This document shows, one piece after another, positions 8,906-16,555 of a DNA stretch of 64,000 nucleotides. Both the position numbers and the translations under genes were made by a program. Below the pieces are notes generated by a model. It was not told the origin of the DNA. It did not search any database and worked only from the letters and a program-made list of their open reading frames with translations. Source of the stretch: Pseudomonadota bacterium (GTDB lineage: Bacteria > Pseudomonadota > Alphaproteobacteria > Reyranellales > Reyranellaceae). How positions within the stretch are numbered: position 1 is the stretch's first letter; each line of letters starts with the position of its first letter. Location of the stretch: contig JAFEBU010000064.1 of assembly GCA_018242505.1 (NCBI GenBank), positions 1-64,000 of the forward strand. The letters run 5' to 3'.

Positions 8906-9721
8906 TCACGTTGCAGTGGCCGGCCTCAGTGCTCGATACGCATGCCATGTTCCGTGCCCGAGGACCGGAAAGGCGACGATCAGCCCGAGCAGCCCGGTGC
9001 CCAGGCTCAGCAGGAAGAGCACGAGCACGATCGCACCCCAAGCCAGAACCGGCCTCAGATTTTGCCCGGCCACCGCGACGCTCGTTCCCATTGCAGTGAG
9101 CGCATCGACACGCTCTTCGAGCAACATCGGAATCGAATAGACACTGATGGCGAATGACAATGCCGCAAACAGCGCGCCGACCAGGGAGCCCACGATCAGC
9201 ATGGCCCAGCCGGTGGATGTCATGAACAGCATCGACGAAATGTGGGAAAGGCCGGGAAACGGCCGCAGTCCAAAGAACAGAGCGTAGATAATGACGGCGG
9301 CGCGCATCCAGAGCAGGATCAACAGGCATAGGAGCACGCCCGTGAACAGGATCTGGGCCCCGGATCGTGCCTGCACGAGAATCATCTGCGACAGGCTGAC
9401 CGGTTCGCCCATCGCGATACGTCGGCTCTTCTCGTACAGGCCGATCGCGCCGATCGGCCCGACCACCATGAAGCCGGCCAGGGCAGGGAACAGGATATAA
9501 TCCAACCCAAACCGGAACAGACCGCCGATGATCACGAGCGAGACCAGGAAGACAAGCACGCCATAGGCCAGGCTGGCCGCGGGGTTGATCCAGAAATCCC
9601 TCCATCCTGACCGAAGCCAGGTTATGGCGGCGACTGCCGGCAGGTCGCGCTTCCACCGCTCGACGTGCGGCAGCGGCGGCAGGACGGGGGGGATGACCAC
9701 AGGATGGTTTTGCTCGCTCAT
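8906..9721 (-). CDS. DUF2189 multi-pass membrane protein inside the cco operon
   Basis: A 271-residue integral membrane protein with about six hydrophobic helices. After a Pro-rich cytoplasmic start (PPVLPPLPHVERW) it shows the DUF2189 pattern: WLRSGWRDFWINPAASLAYG, then a GPIGAIGLYEKSRRIAMGEP loop. The ATG at 9721 follows GGAGGCAAG and overlaps the preceding small ORF by four bases, so it is preferred over longer in-frame starts. The family has no established function that I know of. Its position between ccoP and ccoI, where ccoG and ccoH normally lie, suggests a role in oxidase assembly or membrane homeostasis, which is inference. Confidence 0.82.
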   Translation of the reverse strand: MSEQNHPVVIPPVLPPLPHVERWKRDLPAVAAITWLRSGWRDFWINPAASLAYGVLVFLVSLVIIGGLFRFGLDYILFPALAGFMVVGPIGAIGLYEKSRRIAMGEPVSLSQMILVQARSGAQILFTGVLLCLLILLWMRAAVIIYALFFGLRPFPGLSHISSMLFMTSTGWAMLIVGSLVGALFAALSFAISVYSIPMLLEERVDALTAMGTSVAVAGQNLRPVLAWGAIVLVLFLLSLGTGLLGLIVAFPVLGHGTWHAYRALRPATAT

Positions 9722-9942
9722 CTTGCCTCCGACCGATTCGCCGCAGGGCTGCAGGCAGATTGCGCGGCACTGTACCGACCTGCCGCTCCGTCGCCGTCGC
9801 CCGGGCGCAGGTGCGCGACACAGTCCGGCTGCGACATGTTCGCGACACTGACCAAATGCCAGTTGGCAACGCCGACGATGGCAAGCCCGACGGCGATCAT
9901 AAGCCATACCCCACCGTAGCGTCGGACGGCTGCCCGGCTCAT
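9718..9942 (-). CDS. Small single-span membrane protein between ccoP and the DUF2189 gene
   Basis: A 74-residue protein with one membrane helix (about residues 12-32: VWLMIAVGLAIVGVANWHLV) and a non-cytoplasmic tail containing S-Q-P-D-C-V-A-H and A-A-Q-S-A-C-S, that is two cysteines about 23 residues apart. It overlaps the ccoP stop (ATGA) and the next start by four bases each, which strongly supports translation. It is not CcoH/FixH, which is about twice as long. The function is unknown. The tail may form a disulphide or bind metal on the periplasmic side. Confidence 0.75.
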   Translation of the reverse strand: MSRAAVRRYGGVWLMIAVGLAIVGVANWHLVSVANMSQPDCVAHLRPGDGDGAAGRYSAAQSACSPAANRSEAR

Positions 9943-10817
9943 GGCGTCGCCTTGCGCAGGTCGATCAGATAGAGGACGAGGATCTTTCTATCGAGTGGCG
10001 ACAGTCGGGATTCCCAAGTCGGCATGTGACCCTGCCGGCCGCCCCATATCGTCGTATAGACCGAATTTGCGTCGCCGCCGTAGATCCAGACCGCATCGGT
10101 GAGATCGGGCGCACCGACATCGGTCTTGCCCTTGGCATCGTCACCGTGACACGAAGCGCAATTGGTGGCGAAAACGGTCTTGCCGGCGGCAATCTGGTTG
10201 GCCGACGCATCGGATGTCGTCTTGCCGGACAGGCTGAGAACGTATGCGAGGACGTTCTCCATGTCCGGGCGCTGAAGCATTCCATCGCGCCCGAACGCAA
10301 GCATCTGCGATGTCCGGGTCTCCGGATGGGTGGAGTTGACGCCGACGCGAATGGTTTCGGCGATCGCTTCGGGTGAGCCACCCCACAGCCACGCGTTCGT
10401 CGTCAAGTTCGGAAAGCCCTTGCCGCCCTTGGCCTCTCGTCCATGGCAGGCAGCGCAGTTGTCTCCAAACAAAGTCCGACCAGTCGTTCGCACGGTCTCC
10501 ATGAGCTGCGGATTACCCTGGATTTGGGCATAGCCCTCCTTTTCAATCAGATTCGTCCAGGTGGCGTGATCGAGCGCCGCCTGTTTCAGGGACTGGCTGA
10601 CGGCTGTGCGTTGATCGGCGCCGAGCAGGCCCTTGGTGAAGGTCGTACCGAGCGGCCAGGTTGGCATCAGCACCCAGTAGCCTAGGGAGAACAGCACGGC
10701 CGCGATCAGGAAGACGTAAATGATGCGCGGAACAGGCGTGTTCAGTTCGATGATGCCGTTCCACTCGTGGCCTGTCGTGAGATACCCGGTATGGGGATCG
10801 CGTTCGAATTTCTCCAT
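9939..10817 (-). CDS. ccoP: cbb3-type cytochrome c oxidase subunit III (diheme c) CcoP
   Basis: A 292-residue membrane-anchored diheme cytochrome c that feeds electrons to the cbb3 oxidase. An N-terminal cytoplasmic segment with the family's EWNGIIELNTPVPR is followed by one membrane helix (about residues 32-52). Two heme c sites follow: C-A-A-C-H at 121-125 and C-A-S-C-H at 220-224. Methionines in QMLAFGRDGM and GHMPTW are plausible axial ligands. It starts one base downstream of the ccoQ stop and overlaps the next small ORF. Length and architecture are standard for CcoP/FixP. Confidence 0.95.
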   Translation of the reverse strand: MEKFERDPHTGYLTTGHEWNGIIELNTPVPRIIYVFLIAAVLFSLGYWVLMPTWPLGTTFTKGLLGADQRTAVSQSLKQAALDHATWTNLIEKEGYAQIQGNPQLMETVRTTGRTLFGDNCAACHGREAKGGKGFPNLTTNAWLWGGSPEAIAETIRVGVNSTHPETRTSQMLAFGRDGMLQRPDMENVLAYVLSLSGKTTSDASANQIAAGKTVFATNCASCHGDDAKGKTDVGAPDLTDAVWIYGGDANSVYTTIWGGRQGHMPTWESRLSPLDRKILVLYLIDLRKATP

Positions 10818-10818
10818 T

Positions 10819-10998
10819 TTACTTCACGCCTTCGGTGGGCCTGTCCTCATCGTGCAGGATCGCGCTGGCAGCGCGGTCGAACCGCTTCTTGTTCGAGGGC
10901 CAGTAGACATAGACCATGACGGCCACGGAAAGCCCGATCAGATAGAACAGGCCAATCGATTTGGAGAGCCAGAGCAAAGTATCGTGCTCGACGGTCAT
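10819..10998 (-). CDS. ccoQ: cbb3 oxidase small subunit CcoQ
   Basis: A 59-residue protein with one membrane helix (about residues 14-32) followed by the CcoQ/FixQ signature W-P-S-N-K-K-R-F-D-x-A-A. CcoQ stabilises the cbb3 complex. Two starts are possible. The ATG at 11004 overlaps the ccoO stop (ATGA). The ATG at 10998, chosen here, sits seven bases after GGAG. It lies between ccoO and ccoP as expected. The gene is short and easily missed by gene callers because a long out-of-frame reading extends across it. Confidence 0.88.
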   Translation of the reverse strand: MTVEHDTLLWLSKSIGLFYLIGLSVAVMVYVYWPSNKKRFDRAASAILHDEDRPTEGVK

Positions 10999-11000
10999 GA

Positions 11001-11732
11001 TCATTCTCCGGCCGCAGAGGCAGGATGGGTCGCAACGTCTGTGAGTCGGCCCAGGATCTGCAGATAGGCGATCAGGGCGTCCATCTCGGTGAGTTCGGCC
11101 GGATTGCCGTCGAAGGAGCGAACCGTCGTCGCTTCGCCGTAACGCTTGGTCAGGCCCTCGACGAGGGGCGATTCGGGAGCAGACTGCGCGGCGGCGTCGG
11201 CGGCTGCATTCGCGATCATTTCGTCGGTGTAGGGGACGCCGACGGCACGCTGGGCCCTGAGATGGGCGCTCAGGTCGTCGGTCCGCAGTGCCGTGTGCGA
11301 GAGCCAATTGTAGCGTGGCATGATGGACTCGGGCACCACGTCGCGCGGATTGATGAGATGGGCAACGTGCCATTCGTCGGAATACTTTCCGCCGATTCGC
11401 GCGAGGTCCGGTCCGGTTCGCTTGGAGCCCCACAGCATGGGATGGTCGTATTTCGATTCGACGGCGAGCGAGTACGGACCATACCTCTCGACCTCGTCAC
11501 GAAGGGTCCGGATCATCTGCGAATGGCAGGCATAGCAGCCTTCGCGCGTGTAGATGTTCCGGCCCGCCAGCTCGAGCGGCGTATAAACACGCATGTTCGG
11601 AGCGTCCTCGACCGTCTGATGGATCGTGAACAGCGGTGCGATCTCGAAGATGCCGCCGATGCTGGCGACGAAGATAATGCCCAGGACGAGGCCGATGGCT
11701 TTGCGTTCCAGCCGATAGTGAAACCCGAACAT
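11001..11732 (-). CDS. ccoO: cbb3-type cytochrome c oxidase subunit II (monoheme c) CcoO
   Basis: A 243-residue membrane-anchored monoheme cytochrome c. There is an N-terminal helix (about residues 12-32), the heme site C-Y-A-C-H (residues 66-70) in the conserved context REGCYACHSQMIRTL, then ERYGPYSLAVESKYDHPMLW and GSKRTGPDLARIG, all hallmark FixO/CcoO sequences. VPESIMPRYNWL supplies the likely axial methionine. It starts four bases after the ccoN stop and is standard in length. Confidence 0.95.
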   Translation of the reverse strand: MFGFHYRLERKAIGLVLGIIFVASIGGIFEIAPLFTIHQTVEDAPNMRVYTPLELAGRNIYTREGCYACHSQMIRTLRDEVERYGPYSLAVESKYDHPMLWGSKRTGPDLARIGGKYSDEWHVAHLINPRDVVPESIMPRYNWLSHTALRTDDLSAHLRAQRAVGVPYTDEMIANAAADAAAQSAPESPLVEGLTKRYGEATTVRSFDGNPAELTEMDALIAYLQILGRLTDVATHPASAAGE

Positions 11733-11736
11733 GGCT

Positions 11737-13389
11737 TCACTCTCCCGGCTGGAGGAGCGGTTGCTCCGCCAGTGCCGGCTCCGCGCCCGTTGTGCTGGTG
11801 CGCGGCGCTGTACGGATGGTCATCCATACATTGTAGCAGCCCACAAGCGTGCCGGTCAGGAACAGCAGGCCGCCAACAGTGCGTGCGATGTAATAGGGAT
11901 GCATCGCAATCAGCGAGTCGACGAAGCTGTACGCGAGCGTTCCGCTGTCATTGTAGGTCCGCCACATCAGCCCCTGGATGATGCCGGAGTTCCACATCGC
12001 GAAGACGTAGACGATGGTTCCGGCAATCGCGAACCAGAAGTGCGTCTCGACGAGTTGTGTCGAATACATGGCCGGCCGCTTCCACAGCCAGGGTACGGAC
12101 GCATAGATGGCGCCGAAAGTGATCATCGATACCCAGCCGAGGGTGCCGGCATGGACGTGCCCGATCGTCCAATCGGTATAATGCGACAGTGAATTAACCG
12201 TCCGGATCGCCATGAACGATCCTTCGAAAGTCGTCAACCCGTAGAAGACCGCGGCCACCATCATGAAGCGCAGCACGGCATCGTCGCGGACTTTGTGCCA
12301 GGCGCCGTTCAGGGTCATCAGCGCGTTGCCCGCGGACACCCAGGACGGAATCAGCAGCATGATCGAAAAGGTCATGCCAAGCGACTGCACCCATTGCGGT
12401 AGAGCAGTGTAGTGCAGGTGGTGCGAGCCTGCCCACATATAGAAGAAGGTGATGCCCCAGAAGCTGATGATCGACATCCGGTAGGAATAGATCGGCCGTC
12501 CAGCGCGCTTGGGCATGTAATAGTAGAGCATGCCGAGAAAGCCGGATGTCAGGAAGAAGGCGACGGCGTTGTGGCCATACCACCATTGCGTCATCGCATC
12601 CTGGACACCGGAGAACAGCGAGTAGCTCTTGGCGCTGCCGAAGGAGACCGGCACGGCGAGGTTATTGACGATATGCAGCATCGCCACGACCAGAATGAAC
12701 GCCAGATAATACCAGTTCGCGACATAGATGTGCGGTTCGTTGCGCCGCGCGAGCGTGCGCAGGTATATGACAAAATAGACCACCCACACGACGACCAGCC
12801 ATATGTCGGCATACCATTCGGGCTCGGCATATTCCTTGGACTGGGTGATGCCCATCATGTAGCCGCTTACGGCAAGCAAACAGAAGAGATTGTAGCCGAA
12901 CAGCACGAATAGCGGACTAAGCTGGTCAGGTAATCGAGCCCGCGATGTGCGCTGCATGACGTAGAATGAGGTGGCGATCAGCGCATTGCCGCCAAAGCCG
13001 AAGATGACGCCAGTTGTGTGGACGGGGCGGATGCGTCCGAAGCTCGCCCAGCCGGCGTCAAAGGTAAGATCGGGCCATGCCAGCAGCGCAGCCACCCATA
13101 CGCCGAAGAACATCCCGACGGCGGCCCACGCCATTGCCAGCACCAGGCCGATCTTGCTCGGCTCGTCATAGTAATGGTCGAGGCGTTCATCGCCCGGCTC
13201 CGGCGTGAAATAGCCGGATATCACTGCGAATATCGCCGCGAGCGCGGCAATCATCACAAGTGCTCCGTGTCCTGCCAGCGGATCGTTCCGCCCGGCGGCC
13301 ATCAGTGCTAGCCCGAGAGCGAAAAGGACCAGAAGGATGATGAGCGCCCATTGCCGCTCGCTTCTGGTGAGAGTCGCAATCACTTGCAT
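11737..13389 (-). CDS. ccoN: cbb3-type cytochrome c oxidase subunit I (catalytic) CcoN
   Basis: The 550-residue heme-copper catalytic subunit of the high-affinity terminal oxidase, reducing O2 to water at the b3-CuB site. Twelve or more hydrophobic helices are visible. Heme and copper ligand regions include RPVHTTGVIFGFGGNA, QWWYGHNAVAFFLT, GSHHLHYTALP and HVHAGTLGWVSMITFGAIY. The ATG at 13389 follows AAGG at a suitable distance. An in-frame start at 13521 would add 44 residues without family similarity and is rejected. It is the first gene of the operon, which implies expression under low oxygen. No clear FNR/FixK palindrome was found upstream. Confidence 0.95.
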   Translation of the reverse strand: MQVIATLTRSERQWALIILLVLFALGLALMAAGRNDPLAGHGALVMIAALAAIFAVISGYFTPEPGDERLDHYYDEPSKIGLVLAMAWAAVGMFFGVWVAALLAWPDLTFDAGWASFGRIRPVHTTGVIFGFGGNALIATSFYVMQRTSRARLPDQLSPLFVLFGYNLFCLLAVSGYMMGITQSKEYAEPEWYADIWLVVVWVVYFVIYLRTLARRNEPHIYVANWYYLAFILVVAMLHIVNNLAVPVSFGSAKSYSLFSGVQDAMTQWWYGHNAVAFFLTSGFLGMLYYYMPKRAGRPIYSYRMSIISFWGITFFYMWAGSHHLHYTALPQWVQSLGMTFSIMLLIPSWVSAGNALMTLNGAWHKVRDDAVLRFMMVAAVFYGLTTFEGSFMAIRTVNSLSHYTDWTIGHVHAGTLGWVSMITFGAIYASVPWLWKRPAMYSTQLVETHFWFAIAGTIVYVFAMWNSGIIQGLMWRTYNDSGTLAYSFVDSLIAMHPYYIARTVGGLLFLTGTLVGCYNVWMTIRTAPRTSTTGAEPALAEQPLLQPGE

Positions 13390-13630
13390 CGCCTTTACCC
13401 CCCGGTCCGGCGAAACTTCGGCGCCAGTCACCACGACAGCGACGCCGCGTACAGAGAATTTAGAGGATCGCGAAAGAGATGGCGAGCCGCATTCGCTATG
13501 GCGGAGTGTCGCCGTTTGCATTTGAGCTCACTCGATTTGGCAACGACGACTTGACGCATGGATAAAGATATAGATTGAAAGTATGTTAATAAATCTAGCC
13601 GTCGTCGAAAGGTCGACGAATGGAAATGCG

Positions 13631-13980
13631 ATGATGGGTTTTGCCATTTTCCGCTGGACGATGCTCCACCTTGGGGCAGCGTTGACCTTCTTCTTCTTCG
13701 CACGGCCTGCCCTGGTTGGGGGATCTCTGTTCCGGTCACCTTACTCCCTGCGCCAATGACGCTTGCCGCCGTGCATCTGCTGACCATGAGTTGGCGATGA
13801 TCGGCGCCTTGGGCCATCTCTTTCTGCTCGGCTGGTTTTCGGGTCTCGGCTGGAGCCAGTTCTGCAAAGTCGTACCGTTCCTCGCTTGGCTCGGGCGCTA
13901 TGGCGGCATCCTCGGCAAGCAGGTTGTGCCGCGGGCAGGGAATATGTTGGTCGGGCATGGGAAGTCTGGCGAGTATGCAT
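13631..13980 (+). pseudogene. Decayed integral membrane protein gene next to nnrS
   Basis: Three consecutive plus-strand frames together spell one membrane protein. Frame 1 (from ATG 13631) gives RWTMLHLGAALTFFFFARP then GGSLFRSPYSL, ending at a stop at 13757. Frame 2 gives LAAVHLLTMSW, stopping at about 13797. Frame 3 gives MIGALGHLFLLGWFSG then FCKVVPFLAWLGRYGG. The pattern resembles the multi-pass proteins often encoded beside nnrS, with the typical KxVPFLxWL...G segment. Frameshifts and loss of central and C-terminal parts make it a relic. The gene identity is inference from hydrophobic pattern and context. Confidence 0.5.
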
Positions 13981-14026
13981 CTCGCGCAAAAAAACAGCAT
14001 AGCGCGCTCTGCACACGCGCGCCGGC

Positions 14027-14065
14027 AGGCTGCAAAGCCGATCTGTCAGATCGGCTTTGCAGCCT
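14027..14065 (-). terminator. Perfect 19-bp inverted repeat across the nnrS stop codon
   Basis: Left arm AGGCTGCAAAGCCGATCTG (14027-14045) and right arm 14047-14065 are exact reverse complements with one base between. As RNA it would form a stem of about 16 bp with a small loop. The nnrS stop (14048-14046) lies at its centre. There is no immediate U-run, although a 7-T stretch occurs about 40 bases further on the minus strand. It may act as a terminator or a 3'-end stabiliser. Confidence 0.6.
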
Positions 14066-15254
14066 CACCCTTGGCGCTTGGGCGCCGTAACACATTTCCG
14101 TACAAGACTGCGAACAGACCGAATGCCAACACCCACGCAGCGCCCGCCACCGTTACCGTGAGGAGTTGCCAGTCTTCCGCAAGTGGTGAAAGGATTCGCA
14201 AAACGGCGGAGGCTGTGATCAGCGCGTAGATGGCCTTTGTCCCCGGGCCGGCCGAGAGCGAACGGCCGGTATGACCCAGTGATGCCCGTGTCATGACTGC
14301 GAGCGTCATCGTGCCAATGGCGCCCACCGTGAGGGAGTGCAAGGCCGCTGCTGTCGGCAAGAATTCGAGGACGCCGTTGAGGCCGACCAGCAGAAGGCCG
14401 AACGCAAGCCAACCGTATCCGACATGAAGAATGAGCAGTAGCGGTTCCCTTGCTGTGCCCAAGCCGCGCCAGCGCGACAGCCGCACACTGACGGCGAGGC
14501 CGCCGACCAACAGCGCCCAGGACGTGGCCTGTGCGTCAGGCGCAACCGTCCAGGCCGCGAGCGCCAGTCCTGTCACGCCAAGGGCCGCAAGATCAAGATG
14601 CCCGGCCGGCGTCGGCAGAGCCGTCTCCGGGCGCATCTTTACCAGCCAGTTGCGCGTGAAGCTTGGAATGATCCGACCGCCTACCAGCGAGATCAGCATG
14701 AGCAGGGTGGCGAGACCGATTCGGTTACCGAGTTCTGCCCCATTGCCGATCCCGAGAGCCTCGAGATGAACCAGCAGATTGCCGCCAAGAAGCAGGCCGA
14801 GCGCCCCAAGCATCGGCAGATTGCGCCAGTTGCTGCCAGCGAGAATCTCCCTCGCGACGACGAGGGCGAATACTAGGGGAAAGCTCAGATCTGCGACGGC
14901 GGCCATCGGTTCGCCGATCGCGCCAGAGAATAGGACTCCAAGACGGCCGGCAGCCCACAGACCGACAAGAGCCGCCAGCGATATGCCCTGAAGCGGCAAG
15001 CGTCCGGTCCAGTTTGGAATGGCGGTCAGAAGAAAGCCGGCCACTACCGCCGCGGCAAAGCCGAAGATCATTTCGTGGGCATGCCAGACGATCGCAGGGA
15101 GCTGCGTTGGAATTGCTAGTCCTCCGGCATAGGCAGCCAGCCAAAGGGGGACGGCGACGGCGGCCCAGATTGATGCAGCGAGAAAGAAAGGCCGGAACCC
15201 GGCGGAGAAGAGGGCGATGCCCGCTTGGGCGTGATAACGCGGGATGGCAGTCAT
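14046..15254 (-). CDS. nnrS: NnrS family heme- and copper-containing membrane protein
   Basis: A 402-residue integral membrane protein with about 12 helices. Characteristic NnrS sequences are FSAGFRPFFLAASIWA near residue 16, WHAHEMIFGFAAAVVAGFLLTAIPNWTG near 60-88, and GRIIPSFTRNW near 190. NnrS is associated with nitric-oxide and nitrosative stress protection and is often controlled by NsrR or NnrR. It is divergent from the Rrf2-type regulator at 15410. No NO reductase or denitrification gene lies next to it, so a protective role is more likely than respiration. Confidence 0.92.
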   Translation of the reverse strand: MTAIPRYHAQAGIALFSAGFRPFFLAASIWAAVAVPLWLAAYAGGLAIPTQLPAIVWHAHEMIFGFAAAVVAGFLLTAIPNWTGRLPLQGISLAALVGLWAAGRLGVLFSGAIGEPMAAVADLSFPLVFALVVAREILAGSNWRNLPMLGALGLLLGGNLLVHLEALGIGNGAELGNRIGLATLLMLISLVGGRIIPSFTRNWLVKMRPETALPTPAGHLDLAALGVTGLALAAWTVAPDAQATSWALLVGGLAVSVRLSRWRGLGTAREPLLLILHVGYGWLAFGLLLVGLNGVLEFLPTAAALHSLTVGAIGTMTLAVMTRASLGHTGRSLSAGPGTKAIYALITASAVLRILSPLAEDWQLLTVTVAGAAWVLAFGLFAVLYGNVLRRPSAKGEAAKPI

Positions 15255-15333
15255 GGCGTTTCAAGGTCGGCGTGGTTGTCGCTTTTGTTCCGGATCGGCA
15301 GCATGACCGGCTCGCTGGCGAATCAAGGTAGCT

Positions 15334-15353
15334 ATATCATATATGTATACTAT
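15334..15353. promoter_or_regulatory. AT-rich operator candidate upstream of nsrR/nnrS
   Basis: In this GC-rich genome the stretch ATATCATATATGTATACTAT stands out. Its core CATATATG is a perfect palindrome, and ATATATGTA recurs in the site upstream of the ferredoxin gene. It lies about 57 bp before the Rrf2 regulator start and about 80 bp from the nnrS start, so it could serve both divergent genes. Confidence 0.5.
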
Positions 15354-15409
15354 GTCTTTTCGTTCTTGAACGTACGTTCCGGCAAATCTGACGAGAGAAG
15401 GGTTTTCCC

Positions 15410-15901
15410 ATGCGCCTCACCCTCCATACGGACTATGCGCTACGCGTACTGATGTATGCAGGGGTTAAGGACGATGCCTTGACCACGATCGGGGAGATCG
15501 TCGAGCATTTCGACATTTCCAGAGGCCATCTCATGAAGGTGGTGCATGGCCTCGGGCGGCTTGGGTACCTGGAGACGGTTCGCGGCAAGCGAGGCGGGAT
15601 ATCGCTTGCCCGGAAGCCGGCTCAGATCAATGTCGGAGCGGTTGTCCGTGACATGGAAGAAGAGCTGGGCGTGCTGGGCTGTCTGCAGGGAGACAAGGGC
15701 TATTGTCGCATCGAGAGCTGTTGCGTATTGCGAAGCGCATTGCGCGACGCGACGAACGCATTCCTTGCCACTCTCGACGGATACACGCTCGCGGACCTGG
15801 TGAAGCCGCGGCAGTCGCTCAGTCGATTGCTGGGCCTGGACGGCGCTGTTCATGTGTTACGGACGCAAAAGAAGACGGGGCCTCGAGCAGCGCTATCGTG
15901 A
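15410..15901 (+). CDS. nsrR: Rrf2-family transcriptional regulator, NsrR-like
   Basis: A 163-residue Rrf2 regulator. An N-terminal winged helix (MRLTLHTDYALRVLMYAGV, then ISRGHLMKVVHGLGRLGY) is followed by the wing VRGKRGGISLA. A cysteine cluster for an iron-sulfur cofactor lies at C91, C99, C104 and C105, matching the three-cysteine arrangement of NsrR, the NO-sensing repressor. Placement divergent from nnrS supports an NO-responsive role. IscR or RirA are alternatives in the same family, but context favours NsrR. The C-terminal tail of about 30 residues is not distinctive. Confidence 0.85.
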   Translation: MRLTLHTDYALRVLMYAGVKDDALTTIGEIVEHFDISRGHLMKVVHGLGRLGYLETVRGKRGGISLARKPAQINVGAVVRDMEEELGVLGCLQGDKGYCRIESCCVLRSALRDATNAFLATLDGYTLADLVKPRQSLSRLLGLDGAVHVLRTQKKTGPRAALS

Positions 15902-15939
15902 CGAGCCTCCCCAGAGCGTTGGGTACATCCGGATCGCCG

Positions 15940-16278
15940 TTACGGTGATCTTCCTGGCTTGGGTGAGAAGAAGCGGGTGAATTTATCGGGCGTATCCTTC
16001 CATTGATCGGCGTCCGCAGGCGCTTCGTCCTTACGGCTGATGTTCGGCCACTGGGTGGAGTAGGTCCTGTTAAGCTCCAGCCACCTCTCCACGCCCTTCT
16101 CGGTATCCGCGACGATCGCCGCTGGCGGGCATTCCGGTTCGCATACACCACAGTCGATGCATTCGTCGGGGTTGATGACCAGCATGTTGTCGCCTTCGTA
16201 GAAGCAATCAACAGGGCAAACCTCGACGCAATCCATGTACTTGCACTTGATGCAAGCTTCCGTAACCACATAGGTCAT
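15940..16278 (-). CDS. fdxA: 7Fe ferredoxin FdxA
   Basis: A 112-residue ferredoxin of the [3Fe-4S][4Fe-4S] type. The motif C-I-K-C-K-Y-M-D-C-V-E-V-C-P lies near residues 9-21 and C-I-D-C-G-V-C-E-P-E-C-P near 40-51. The C-terminal extension (WPNI.RKDEAPADADQWKDTPDKF) is the conserved alphaproteobacterial FdxA tail. It acts as a cytoplasmic electron carrier. It is convergent with the Rrf2 regulator, and an AT-rich site similar to that before nsrR lies about 60 bp upstream, so co-regulation under NO or Fe-S stress is possible. Confidence 0.93.
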   Translation of the reverse strand: MTYVVTEACIKCKYMDCVEVCPVDCFYEGDNMLVINPDECIDCGVCEPECPPAAIVADTEKGVERWLELNRTYSTQWPNISRKDEAPADADQWKDTPDKFTRFFSPKPGRSP

Positions 16279-16336
16279 TGTCCACTCCAGGCGTCACGGC
16301 ATCGGCATGGTTCGGCCAAGGCTGCCGGGATCCTCT

Positions 16337-16355
16337 AATATATATGTAATATATT
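16337..16355. promoter_or_regulatory. AT-rich palindrome upstream of fdxA
   Basis: AATATAT-ATGTA-ATATATT is a perfect 7-bp inverted repeat with a 5-bp spacer, about 60 bp upstream of the fdxA start. It shares the ATATATGTA core with the site before nsrR. It probably binds an Rrf2-type dimer or forms part of an AT-rich promoter. Confidence 0.5.
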
Positions 16356-16555
16356 TAATTAGTGATGCTCGGAAAGCAATGGCTGCGTTAAGTTGACCGC
16401 CGGTACTGGCGCATATCCATCGGTGCCAGGAGAAGCATGGGGGGGGGACACGCTTGACTCAAGACGTATATCCACCCTCGACTCGAGAACTCGTGTAGGT
16501 ATGCCGGGCACTTGCTCCAGGGACCGAGAAGGCCTTCCAGGCGTTCAGCTGGCAG

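Noticed and set aside
8889..9884. Minus-strand 331-codon frame overlapping the DUF2189 gene
   Set aside because: Arg/Pro-rich translation without hydrophobic helices. The other frame of the same strand gives a proper membrane protein with an RBS.
13530..13620. Possible FNR/FixK box upstream of ccoN (TTGAC at 13551)
   Set aside because: Only one half-site is present. No matching TCAA half follows at the required spacing.
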